The position numbers were made by a program, and so were the translations under genes. A stretch of DNA of 25,833 bases, from the NCBI GenBank assembly GCA_012514415.1, contig JAAZAH010000317.1, positions 1-25,833 of the forward strand. Direction: 5' to 3'. The stretch's first letter is position 1, and each line of letters opens with the position of its first letter. Positions 1 through 8,063 of the stretch are shown piece after piece. This DNA is from Sandaracinaceae bacterium (GTDB lineage Bacteria; Myxococcota_A; Polyangia; Polyangiales; Houyiibacteriaceae). The notes under the pieces were generated by a model that had not been told where the DNA came from, made no database searches, and saw only the letters and a program-made list of their open reading frames with translations.

Positions 1-1173
1 AACACCATGATTTCGGCAGGTCTTCAGGACGTCGAATTCATCGTCGCCAATACCGACGCGCAGGCGCTCGAGAGCAGCCTCGCTCCCACGAAGATTCAGC
101 TCGGCCCCATGCTCACACGCGGTCTTGGCGCAGGGGGCAATCCGGAGGTCGGAAAGAAGGCCGCGCTCGAGGACGTGCAGCGTTTGAATGAGGCTCTCGA
201 AGGCGCGGATATGGTTTTTGTCACGGCCGGAATGGGCGGCGGGACCGGAACCGGCGCGGCGCCCATCGTCGCACAGGCCGCCCGCGATGTCGGCGCGCTC
301 ACTGTTGGCGTTGTCACCAAGCCCTTCAGCTTCGAGGGCGGTAAGCGCATGCGACTCGCCATGAACGGAGTCAATGAGCTCACGAGTGCTGTCGATAGCA
401 TCATCACGATCCCCAACGAGAAGCTCCTCGATCTGGGCGACGATGACATCACCATGCTCGACGCTTTCCAGCGCGCGGATGAGGTCCTCCTCCACGCCAT
501 CCAAGGCATCAGCGATCTCATCAACCACCACGGTCAGATCAATGTCGACTTCGCCGACGCGCGCTCGGTGCTCAGCAGGAACGGGCGAGCATTGATGGGG
601 ACCGGCTGGGGGCGCGGCGAAAATCGCGCCATCGAGGCCGCCGAATTCGCCGTGAACTCACCCCTCCTCGACGATATCAGTGTCGATGGCGCGACGGCGC
701 TCCTCATCAACGTGACCGGCGGTCCGAATATGAAGCTCCGCGAGGTTCGCGACGCCGCCGATCGCATCCGCGCGTCGGCCCATGAGAACGCCGAGGTCTT
801 CTTTGGCTTTGTCGCGGATCCCGATCTTGACGACGTCGTGAAGGTGACCGTGATCGCCACCGGCTTCGATGAGGCGGTGCGCCGAGAAGATCCCGTCGCG
901 ACGCAAGCGCTCCGCAACGCGATCGCCTACGGCGGTCAATCCCTCGGCGCCCCGAGCGCGACGCGCGTCTCGCAGACCGTGCCCCGTCATACGCCTGCTC
1001 CCGCGCGCACCAGCATTGCGCCGCCGGTGAGCGAAGATCGCCGCTCCCACATCCCCCAGGAGCTGAGCACGCCGCGTGCATCCTACGCGCCTCCCGCGGG
1101 GCTCGATGATGAAGCGTTCTTGGAGATCCCGGCCTACATCCGCCGCGGTTCCCAAGGCGAGAAGAAGTTCTGA
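1..1173 (+). CDS. ftsZ: Cell division protein FtsZ (5' end outside window)
   Basis: FtsZ is the tubulin-like GTPase that polymerises into the cytoplasmic Z ring and recruits the divisome. The reading frame is open from base 1 (Asn-Thr-Met...), so the gene starts upstream and the first ATG at 7 is internal. The tubulin signature GMGGGTGTG lies at about 229-255, followed by the VGVVTKPF and FEGGKR segments, the synergy (T7) loop NVDFAD that completes the neighbour's GTPase site, and the VTVIATGF segment that ends the core. A variable Pro/Ser/Arg-rich linker follows, and the protein ends with LEIPAYIRR, the usual conserved C-terminal peptide that binds FtsA/ZipA-type partners. Only the first few dozen residues (nucleotide-binding N-terminus) are missing. 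A hairpin terminator follows 48 bp after the stop. I see nothing abnormal in the visible part. Confidence 0.97.
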   Translation, partial: NTMISAGLQDVEFIVANTDAQALESSLAPTKIQLGPMLTRGLGAGGNPEVGKKAALEDVQRLNEALEGADMVFVTAGMGGGTGTGAAPIVAQAARDVGALTVGVVTKPFSFEGGKRMRLAMNGVNELTSAVDSIITIPNEKLLDLGDDDITMLDAFQRADEVLLHAIQGISDLINHHGQINVDFADARSVLSRNGRALMGTGWGRGENRAIEAAEFAVNSPLLDDISVDGATALLINVTGGPNMKLREVRDAADRIRASAHENAEVFFGFVADPDLDDVVKVTVIATGFDEAVRREDPVATQALRNAIAYGGQSLGAPSATRVSQTVPRHTPAPARTSIAPPVSEDRRSHIPQELSTPRASYAPPAGLDDEAFLEIPAYIRRGSQGEKKF

Positions 1174-1220
1174 GCGCGGATCTCGATCCGCCTCACGATT
1201 CTCCTTGGTTCTTCGCCCAT

Positions 1221-1264
1221 GATCCGCGCCCTCTCCCTGTGGGAGGGCGCGGGTCAGTTATTTA
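1221..1264 (+). terminator. Rho-independent-like terminator after ftsZ
   Basis: The arm 1221-1233 (gatccgcgccctc) pairs with 1243-1255 (gagggcgcgggtc) through 13 bp with one G-T wobble, around a 9-nt loop. The following tract (agttatttaatt) is only moderately T-rich. On the opposite strand the hairpin is not followed by T residues, so it serves ftsZ best, although it sits between convergent genes. Confidence 0.7.
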
Positions 1265-1266
1265 AT

Positions 1267-2322
1267 TCAGTGACGTAGATCGCCGAGCCACGAGGGACGG
1301 ACCACTTGGAGGATCTCAACGCGCCTCGTCGGCGAGATCCGCTGAAATTCAGTCGATTCCAGCAGGGCGTCTAGCTCTTCATCGCGATCGAGCTGATGAA
1401 GGCATTCGATCATCGACTCGATGATGACGGGCTCACGCGGCGAACGCGCGAGATAAGAGAGCGCGCTTTCATAGCGCCCGAGTCGTGTCTCCACGATCCC
1501 AAGGAGCATGAAGAGCCGGGTCTCCTCCACGCGGCTGAGCGAGGCCGGATCCTCTTTGGCGAGATGCGCCGCGCGTGAGGCTTCGAGATAGTCACCCTGT
1601 GCGAAGGCCCGTTCCGCCTGCTCGAGCAGCTCGCGAAACTTCCCTTTTCCGCGCCGAATCGGTCCCCCCGACGCCTGCCCTCGGAGGATGCTCAGATTCG
1701 GCATCATCAGGAAAAGTGCGACGATGCCAAGGAGGAAGTTTCCGCTTCGAAAGCCCCAGAGGGCCGCGAAGATGAGGATCACAACGGCGAAGCCGTGCAC
1801 GAATTTCTCCGCCATCCGTGGCTTCATCAAGCGTAGCGCCGCGAGGCGTGTGAGCTGGCCGCCGTCGAGTGGCCAAATGGGAAGGAGGTTCAGAACGGAC
1901 CAGAAAACATTGATAACGAGCATCTGCTTCAAGAAAAAGCTCGCGAGCTCCGCCAACCTTGGATTGGACACGTATTGCGGAAGGCCCGCGCTCTCCGCGA
2001 CGAAGGACAGCCCTGCAAGTGAAAGGCCCGCCGCCGGTCCGGCGGCAACGATGAGCGCGTCGTCGCGATCGCTCGAGGCTGAGCGGTGTTGGGTCAGACC
2101 GCCGATGCCGTGGAGGAGGATCTGCGGATCGAGACGAAAGAATTTCGCCGCGAGCGCGTGCCCAAACTCATGGACGAGGAGGCTGATCGTGACGATGAGT
2201 GCGAAGATCGCGCCGTACGCCGGATGCGAGTATTGCATCCCGAAGAAGAAGAGCAGGAGAAGATAAAACGGGCTGATATAGACCGGGATATTGGCGATCG
2301 AGAAAACTCGGATACCGTTCAT
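1267..2322 (-). CDS. Site-2-protease-like (M50) zinc metalloprotease with TPR-like C-terminus
   Basis: This is a membrane-embedded zinc protease of the M50/site-2 protease group, which cuts transmembrane substrates such as anti-sigma factors. The 351-aa product shows HEFGH at residues 51-55 inside a hydrophobic segment and a second motif, NLLPIWPLDGG, around residues 145-155, whose Asp153 is the expected third zinc ligand. Hydrophobic helices fill residues 10-210. No PDZ domain interrupts the two motifs, so it is unlike RseP and closer to the compact SpoIVFB/Rip3-type proteins. After about residue 225 the chain is helical with a TPR-like pattern (FAQGDYLEASRAAHLAKE; GIVETRLGRYESALSYLARS), probably a soluble regulatory or docking part where related enzymes often carry CBS domains. 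It is transcribed convergently with ftsZ and divergently from the topoisomerase gene. The substrate is unknown. Confidence 0.85.
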   Translation of the reverse strand: MNGIRVFSIANIPVYISPFYLLLLFFFGMQYSHPAYGAIFALIVTISLLVHEFGHALAAKFFRLDPQILLHGIGGLTQHRSASSDRDDALIVAAGPAAGLSLAGLSFVAESAGLPQYVSNPRLAELASFFLKQMLVINVFWSVLNLLPIWPLDGGQLTRLAALRLMKPRMAEKFVHGFAVVILIFAALWGFRSGNFLLGIVALFLMMPNLSILRGQASGGPIRRGKGKFRELLEQAERAFAQGDYLEASRAAHLAKEDPASLSRVEETRLFMLLGIVETRLGRYESALSYLARSPREPVIIESMIECLHQLDRDEELDALLESTEFQRISPTRRVEILQVVRPSWLGDLRH

Positions 2323-2409
2323 GGTACTTCAAGATAGCAGCCGTTGCTCGCCCTGATCGAGGCGCAACTTCGACCGAGCTGCCTCGATGGTGAAGAATGG
2401 CCCCGAGCG

Positions 2410-5400
2410 ATGAGACGTAGCAGCGAAAAAAAGATCCTCGTGGTCGCAGAGAAGCCTTCGGTTGCGAGGGATATCGCGCGCGTCCTCGGCTCGAGTGGAA
2501 GGCGGAAAGGTTATATCGCCGGTGAGCGCTACGACGTGAGCTGGGCGATCGGTCACCTCGTTGAGATCGCAGAGCCGGGTCGCATACAGGCGTCGTGGCG
2601 ACGTTGGGATCTTTCGACGCTGCCGATGATCCCGACCGAGTTTCCGCTCGTCGTCCGCCAAGGCGCCGAAGAGCAATACGCCATCGTAGAGCGCCTTCTT
2701 CGCGATCCGATCTACGAGGAGATTGTCTGTGCGACCGATGCGGGCCGCGAAGGAGAGCTCATCTTTCGCGATCTCATCGCCAAGGTTGGCATTGGCAAGG
2801 TGCGCCTCTCTCGCCTCTTCATCAGCTCGCTTACCGACGAGGCGATCGCCCGCGGGTTCGCCTCTTTGAGGCCGCTCGAGGAGTATGACGGCCTCTACCA
2901 CGCCGCCTATGGGCGCAGTCGTGCGGATTGGCTCGTCGGGATGAACCTCTCTCGCTACTATAGCCTCCGCTACGAAGAGCGGCTTAGCGTGGGCCGCGTC
3001 CAGACCCCGACGCTCTCTCTCGTCGTCGAGCGAGAGCGCGCCATCCGCGATTTCACGCCTGAGGACTACCTCGAGATCCGCGTGAATTTCGAGGCCGAAG
3101 GGGGTGGTCTCTCCGCGCGACTCGAGGCGCCGAGCAAGCTTGCGCATCCCGATGGCCCATTCTCGCGCCTTCCAAACGATCGGGAGCTCGCGGAATCCAT
3201 CCTCGCACGCATCCAAAACGGAAAGGCTTCGATACAAAAACTCGAGCGGAAGCGCTCCAAGATTCCCCCGCGACTCCTCTACGATCTTGCAGAACTGCAG
3301 CGCGAGGCGAATCGCGCGTTCGGCTTCACCGCGAAGCGCACGCTCGACGCGGCCCAATCCCTTTACGAGCGATATAAACGGCTCTCCTATCCACGAACGG
3401 ACAGCCGTCATCTGAGCTCAGATATCGCAAAGAGCCTCCCCGAGATCGTCGCGGCCATCCGTGCCCCGTACGAAGACTTCATCCTCGCTGAGACCGGCTC
3501 GAGACCGCTCGGAAAGCGCTTCGTCGACGATCGAAAGGTGAGCGATCACCACGCCATCATCCCGACCGGTAAGGGAAGCCCGCCTCCGCCCGGCAGCGAT
3601 GAAGCCCGCATCGAAGATCTGGTAAACCGGCGCCTTCTCGCCGCTTATCAACCCGATCGCATCCTTGCGCTCACACGACTCAGCATCGAGGTCGAAAGTG
3701 AAGACGGCGGCGTGCGCACCGTTGATCGGCTCCGTTCGCGCGGCCTCATCGTCGAAGAGGAGGGCTTCATGCGGGTCGAGAGGCGCGGCCAGACTGAAAG
3801 TCGAGAGGTTCTTCTTCCAAGCGGCCTAAAGCGTGGAGATGCACTTCGGTTTCATTCAGGCGCCATCGAAGAAAAGCAGACCAAGCCCCCCACTCCTTTC
3901 GATGAGGCGAAACTTCTTACGGCGATGGAGCGCGCGGGCGAATCGCTCGACGAAGAAGAGCTCAGCGAGGCGATGAAAGAGCGAGGGCTTGGAACGCCTG
4001 CAACGCGTGCCGCCATTGTCGAGACGCTCATCCAGCGGGGTTATCTCTTTCGAGAAGGAAGGACGATCCGCGCCACGGCGCGTGGCGAGAGGCTGATCGA
4101 ATTGGTGGATGCTCGCGTGAAGAGCCCCAAAATGACGGGTGAGTGGGAGGCCCGGCTCCGAAGCATCGAAAAGAAAAAGGCGCCGATAGATCCGTTCATG
4201 ATCGACATCGAAGCGTTCATTCGCGATCTGATCGGCACGTCGAAGGATCGATCGCAAAGGAAGCGAGACGACGCTGCGGACGCCGCGGATCAAGCGCCGG
4301 ATGCTTCGTTGAAGCGACGGCCGCATGGGACGGCTGCTGCTTCGGAGCGTCGCAATGGGGGCGCGCGCGCGACTCGGCCGATGGCAGCACACGGTGCCCA
4401 TCGCCCGCGCTCGATGGGCGATGAGGGGCCGAGCGAAGCCGAGGACTCCGGCTCATCCGGAGGCGTCCGGTCGGCGGATCGCGGCGCGAAGCGTTCAGCC
4501 CGAAAGCGCGGGGGCGACTACCTTGAGCAGCTTCTAAAGGAACGCTTCAAGCATCCCGGATTTCGGAAAAACCAGCGAGCCATTTGTGAAAGCGTAGCCG
4601 AGGGACGCGACACGTTGGTTGTGATGCCCACCGGCGCCGGAAAATCACTCTGCTATCAGCTCCCGGGCCTCGCGCGCGGTGGGACGACGCTCGTCGTGAG
4701 CCCACTCATCGCGCTCATCGAAGATCAGGTCGAGGGCCTACTCGCCCGAGGGATGCGCGCCGATCGCTTCCACTCCGGGCGGAGCCGCGAGGAGAGCCGC
4801 GAGGCGTATTCGGCCTATCTTCGCGGCGAGCTCGATTTTCTCTTCGTCGCTCCCGAACGATTCGCGCTCTCTTCCTTCATCGACCTCCTCGAGCGGCGCG
4901 CCCCCACGCTCATCGCCGTCGACGAAGCGCACTGCATCAGCCAATGGGGGCATGATTTTCGGCCGGATTATCGTGCGCTTCGCGAACGGCTTGCGCCATT
5001 TCAAGACATCCCGCGCGTGGCGCTCACGGCGACAGCGACGCCTGCCGTACAGGACGATATCGCGGTGCAGCTCGGGCTACGTGACGCCCGGCGATTCATT
5101 CTCGGCTTTCGTCGGCTCAACATCGCCGTCGAGGCCGCCGAAATGAAGCCAAGCCAGCGCCCGGATGTCGTCATGGACATCCTAAGCGATCCGGCGAGGC
5201 GCCCCGCCATCGTCTATGCACCGACTCGTAAGGAAACCGAGAAGATCGCGAGCGCCTTGGGCGTCCCGGCTTATCACGCGGGGCTCTCCACTGAGCGGAG
5301 GGGCTGGGTTCAGGACGCGTTTCTTCGCGGGAGTGTGGATGTGATCGTCGCGACCATCGCTTTCGGCATGGGCATCGATAAATCCAATATCCGGACGGTC

Positions 5401-6201
5401 ATTCACACGGCGCTCCCCGCAACGCTCGAGGGCTACTACCAAGAGATCGGGCGGGCCGGACGCGACGGAGCGATGAGCCGCGCGATCCTTCTTCACGGAC
5501 CATCCGATCGCCGCACGCACGATTTCTTTTTCGAGCGAGATTATCCGTCGCCGCTGGTGCTCGGGAAGATCCACCGGATGCTCGAGGGGTGTGAGATGAG
5601 CGCAAGACAGATCGGGGCGAGGGCGGATCTGAAACCAGAGCTCGCTGAAAAGGCCATCGAAAAGCTCCTCATTCACGGCGGAATCGTCGAGGTCGACGGT
5701 CGTTATCGCCAAGGGAGCGACGACTTCCTCCCGTCCTATGCCGCGCAGCGAGCTCATCGCAAAGCCCAGCTCGATCACGTCATCGATTTTGCCGAAGGGA
5801 AGGGCTGCCGGATGCGCGCACTCGTGAACCATTTCGGCGATCGCGAAGACAGCGGCGAGCCTTGTGGGATGTGCGATCGCTGTGCGCCGGGGCAGCGGGT
5901 TGTGCGGACGCCCAAGCGGCGCACATCGGCCCGCCCCGAGCGTTCCAAGCGCTTCATCCAAGACTTCGCCGAACAGGCGGGACTCGACGGGGACCTCATC
6001 GAGGCGCTCCGCGAATACCGCTTGAGAGAGTCGCGGGAGCGCCAAAAGCCGGCGTACACCATCTTCAGCGATAAAACCCTCTTCGCGCTCGCCGCGCTTC
6101 GGCCGCGTGATCGACAGGAACTGCTCGAGGTCCCAGGCATCGGAAAATCGAAGGCCGAAAAATTCGGCGAAGCGATCCTGCGGGTCATCCGCGAGCGATA
6201 A
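2410..6201 (+). CDS. topB-recQ: Fused DNA topoisomerase III (type IA) - RecQ helicase
   Basis: One continuous 1263-codon frame encodes two enzymes. Residues about 7-610 are a TopB-like type IA topoisomerase: a TOPRIM domain (LVVAEKPSVARDIA; the acidic motif CATDAGREGELIF) and the active site YPRTDSR with Tyr327, which forms the transient 5'-phosphotyrosine. A charged, low-complexity linker (about 611-700) leads into a RecQ-type SF2 helicase: motif 0 (FRKNQ), Walker A TGAGKS with Lys745, DEAH at 838-841, and QEIGRAGRDG (motif VI). A winged-helix-like segment follows, then the RecQ zinc cysteines C1133, C1152, C1155 and C1158, and an HRDC-like C-terminus. Separate RecQ and Topo III together decatenate and dissolve recombination intermediates; here they are covalently joined. 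I chose ATG 2410 over the upstream TTG 2344 because the TOPRIM homology begins just after it. All catalytic residues I can check are present and no frameshift is visible. Confidence 0.95.
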   Translation: MRRSSEKKILVVAEKPSVARDIARVLGSSGRRKGYIAGERYDVSWAIGHLVEIAEPGRIQASWRRWDLSTLPMIPTEFPLVVRQGAEEQYAIVERLLRDPIYEEIVCATDAGREGELIFRDLIAKVGIGKVRLSRLFISSLTDEAIARGFASLRPLEEYDGLYHAAYGRSRADWLVGMNLSRYYSLRYEERLSVGRVQTPTLSLVVERERAIRDFTPEDYLEIRVNFEAEGGGLSARLEAPSKLAHPDGPFSRLPNDRELAESILARIQNGKASIQKLERKRSKIPPRLLYDLAELQREANRAFGFTAKRTLDAAQSLYERYKRLSYPRTDSRHLSSDIAKSLPEIVAAIRAPYEDFILAETGSRPLGKRFVDDRKVSDHHAIIPTGKGSPPPPGSDEARIEDLVNRRLLAAYQPDRILALTRLSIEVESEDGGVRTVDRLRSRGLIVEEEGFMRVERRGQTESREVLLPSGLKRGDALRFHSGAIEEKQTKPPTPFDEAKLLTAMERAGESLDEEELSEAMKERGLGTPATRAAIVETLIQRGYLFREGRTIRATARGERLIELVDARVKSPKMTGEWEARLRSIEKKKAPIDPFMIDIEAFIRDLIGTSKDRSQRKRDDAADAADQAPDASLKRRPHGTAAASERRNGGARATRPMAAHGAHRPRSMGDEGPSEAEDSGSSGGVRSADRGAKRSARKRGGDYLEQLLKERFKHPGFRKNQRAICESVAEGRDTLVVMPTGAGKSLCYQLPGLARGGTTLVVSPLIALIEDQVEGLLARGMRADRFHSGRSREESREAYSAYLRGELDFLFVAPERFALSSFIDLLERRAPTLIAVDEAHCISQWGHDFRPDYRALRERLAPFQDIPRVALTATATPAVQDDIAVQLGLRDARRFILGFRRLNIAVEAAEMKPSQRPDVVMDILSDPARRPAIVYAPTRKETEKIASALGVPAYHAGLSTERRGWVQDAFLRGSVDVIVATIAFGMGIDKSNIRTVIHTALPATLEGYYQEIGRAGRDGAMSRAILLHGPSDRRTHDFFFERDYPSPLVLGKIHRMLEGCEMSARQIGARADLKPELAEKAIEKLLIHGGIVEVDGRYRQGSDDFLPSYAAQRAHRKAQLDHVIDFAEGKGCRMRALVNHFGDREDSGEPCGMCDRCAPGQRVVRTPKRRTSARPERSKRFIQDFAEQAGLDGDLIEALREYRLRESRERQKPAYTIFSDKTLFALAALRPRDRQELLEVPGIGKSKAEKFGEAILRVIRER

Positions 6202-6249
6202 AGCGCTCGCACCATCGGGCGCGATGCACGCTCAAAAGGGAGGCGAGGC

Positions 6250-7953
6250 TCAGAATGAATCTGCGGCCGTCACGCGCACGACCTCTTCAATCGTTGTCAC
6301 GCCCTCGGCGACCTTCGTGAGGCCGCTTTGCCGGAGGGTTTTGATGCCAAGCTTCATCATCTCGGCCTTCAGCTCAGCCGATGAGCAGCCTTGAAGAACG
6401 AGCTCTTTGAGGCGATCGCCAAACGGCATCACTTCATAGAGCGCGATTCGGCCCTTATAGCCGGTTCCGCCGCAGGTATCGCAGCCCGCGCCTTGATAGG
6501 TTTTCACTTCCTTCGCTTGAGCCTCTGTGAAGCCCACGTCGAGGAGCGCCTGATATTCGGTCTCCACCTCGACGCGGCACTCGGAGCAGATCTTTCTTGC
6601 GAGACGCTGAGCGACGACGGCGTTAAGCGAGGCCGTGACGAGGAAGGGCTCAACGCCCATGTTGAGGAGACGCGTGACCGTGCTCGGGGCGTCGTTGGTG
6701 TGAAGCGTCGAGAGGACAAGGTGACCCGTTAGGGCCGCCTTGACCGCGATCTCGGCCGTTTCGAAATCTCGGATCTCACCGACCATGATGATGTCGGGGT
6801 CCTGCCGGAGGAAGCTTCGGAGGGCCGCGGCGAAGTTCAGGCCGATATCATCGTGCATCTGGACTTGGTTGATCCCCTCGAGGTTGAACTCGACCGGATC
6901 CTCGGCCGTGCTGATGTTGGTCCCCGGCTGGTTGAGCTCGGAGAGCGCCGAATAGAGCGTGGTGGTCTTACCCGAACCCGTCGGCCCCGTGACGAGGACC
7001 ATCCCGTAGGGCTGGTAAATCGAATCCTTAAAGTCCTTCAGCGATTTTTCCTCGAAGCCGAGCTTCGTCATGTCCAGCTGAAGGTTCGATTTGTCGAGAA
7101 GACGAAGGACGATCTTCTCGCCCCAGAGCGTCGGGAGACAGGAGACGCGGAAGTCCATCTCGCGGCCCTTCCCGAGCTTGAGCTTGATGCGTCCGTCCTG
7201 GGGGAGTCGCCGCTCGGCGATGTCGAGCGACGCCATGATCTTGAGACGCGAAGCGATGGCGTTTCGCAATTTCGGCGGCGGGAACATCTCCTCCTGGAGG
7301 ACGCCGTCGACGCGATAGCGCACCCGGAAGGTCTTTTCGTAGGGCTCGACGTGGATATCCGACGCGTTCTTCTTGATGGCGTTGAGCAGGATGGCATTGC
7401 AGAGCCGAACGACCGGGGCGTCCTCGGAAGCGCGCTCGAGATCGACAAGGTTGTCGTCTTCATCCTCGGCCTCGAAATCGATTTCATCCTCATCGAAACC
7501 GTCCATAATGTCGGCGTAGGAGATCTCCGGCGCTTGGAATGCGCGGTCGATCGCCGCGAGAATCGACGATTCGGAGGCGACGTAGGGCTCGATCTGAAGG
7601 CCGGTCAGGAACTTGACGTCATCGATCGCGTGGAGGTTCGAGGGATCCATCATCGCGACCGAAAGGTGCTGACCGTTTCGCTCAAAGGGGATGATGCGAT
7701 GTCGTGAGCAAACCTCTGCAGAGACGAGACGCGCGACCTCAGGGGGGATGATCTTATGTTTTAGGTCGACCGATTGGACGCGATATTGCTGAGCGAGAAA
7801 TTCGGCGATGTCGTTATCCGACATGTAGCCCATCTTCGCGAGCGCGTAATTCAGCGTGACGTTCTCCTTTTGCTGCGCTCGCTGTGCTTCTCGAAGCTGC
7901 TCGAGTGAGATGCGTTTTTGCCGGACCAAAAGCTCGCCGAGACGCTGACTCAT
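6250..7953 (-). CDS. pilB: Type IV pilus assembly ATPase PilB (GspE family)
   Basis: PilB is the cytoplasmic hexameric ATPase that powers pilus extension by driving pilin polymerisation through the inner-membrane platform PilC. The 567-aa product has the N-terminal T2SSE/MshEN-type region (MSQRLGELLVRQKRIS..., about 1-150), then an acidic stretch near 170-190. The motor follows: Walker A GPTGSGKTTT with Lys329, Asp box (EDPVEF), Walker B (DPDIIMVGEIRD) and His box (LSTLHTND). The C-terminal zinc tetracysteine C456/C459 and C491/C494 typical of extension ATPases, and absent from the retraction ATPase PilT, is intact. AAGGG about 10 nt upstream supports the start. It could in principle be a type II secretion GspE, but the N-terminus resembles Myxococcus-type PilB. 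No pilC, pilT or pilin gene lies in this window. Confidence 0.93.
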   Translation of the reverse strand: MSQRLGELLVRQKRISLEQLREAQRAQQKENVTLNYALAKMGYMSDNDIAEFLAQQYRVQSVDLKHKIIPPEVARLVSAEVCSRHRIIPFERNGQHLSVAMMDPSNLHAIDDVKFLTGLQIEPYVASESSILAAIDRAFQAPEISYADIMDGFDEDEIDFEAEDEDDNLVDLERASEDAPVVRLCNAILLNAIKKNASDIHVEPYEKTFRVRYRVDGVLQEEMFPPPKLRNAIASRLKIMASLDIAERRLPQDGRIKLKLGKGREMDFRVSCLPTLWGEKIVLRLLDKSNLQLDMTKLGFEEKSLKDFKDSIYQPYGMVLVTGPTGSGKTTTLYSALSELNQPGTNISTAEDPVEFNLEGINQVQMHDDIGLNFAAALRSFLRQDPDIIMVGEIRDFETAEIAVKAALTGHLVLSTLHTNDAPSTVTRLLNMGVEPFLVTASLNAVVAQRLARKICSECRVEVETEYQALLDVGFTEAQAKEVKTYQGAGCDTCGGTGYKGRIALYEVMPFGDRLKELVLQGCSSAELKAEMMKLGIKTLRQSGLTKVAEGVTTIEEVVRVTAADSF

Positions 7954-7991
7954 AATTTGATGACCCTTGATTATTCCGATGAGTGGGCGGA

Positions 7992-8020
7992 ATCATAGCG
8001 CCGATCGCGGCGTAAAAGAA
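7992..8020 (-). promoter_or_regulatory. Candidate sigma70-type promoter of pilB
   Basis: Read on the minus strand, TATGAT (7992-7997, 5/6 to the -10 consensus) lies 17 bp from TTCTTT (8015-8020, poor -35). It sits about 40 bp upstream of the pilB ATG in the divergent intergenic region. The weak -35 makes this a suggestion only. Confidence 0.35.
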
Positions 8021-8063
8021 GCGGAACCTTGAAGGTATGAGTTTTTCGGATTAATCCTCTCGC

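Noticed and set aside
2734..2766. TOPRIM motif reads DAGREGE instead of DxDxE, suggesting loss of a catalytic Asp
   Set aside because: Many bacterial TopB proteins carry TDAGREGE at this place, so it is a normal variant.
2329..3411. Long minus-strand open frame (360 codons) opposite the topoisomerase
   Set aside because: It is antisense to a fully conserved enzyme; GC-rich codon bias opens such frames, and its translation shows no family motif.
2410..6201. Reverse gyrase
   Set aside because: The helicase is C-terminal and has RecQ zinc and HRDC features; reverse gyrase has an N-terminal helicase and different motifs.
6853..7707. Plus-strand open frame (284 codons) opposite pilB
   Set aside because: It is a mirror of the conserved PilB core, with no ribosome site or recognisable domain.
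8048..8057. GGATTAATCC palindrome before the TPR gene as an operator
   Set aside because: It is perfect but only 10 bp, unaccompanied by a clear promoter on the plus strand, and could be chance.
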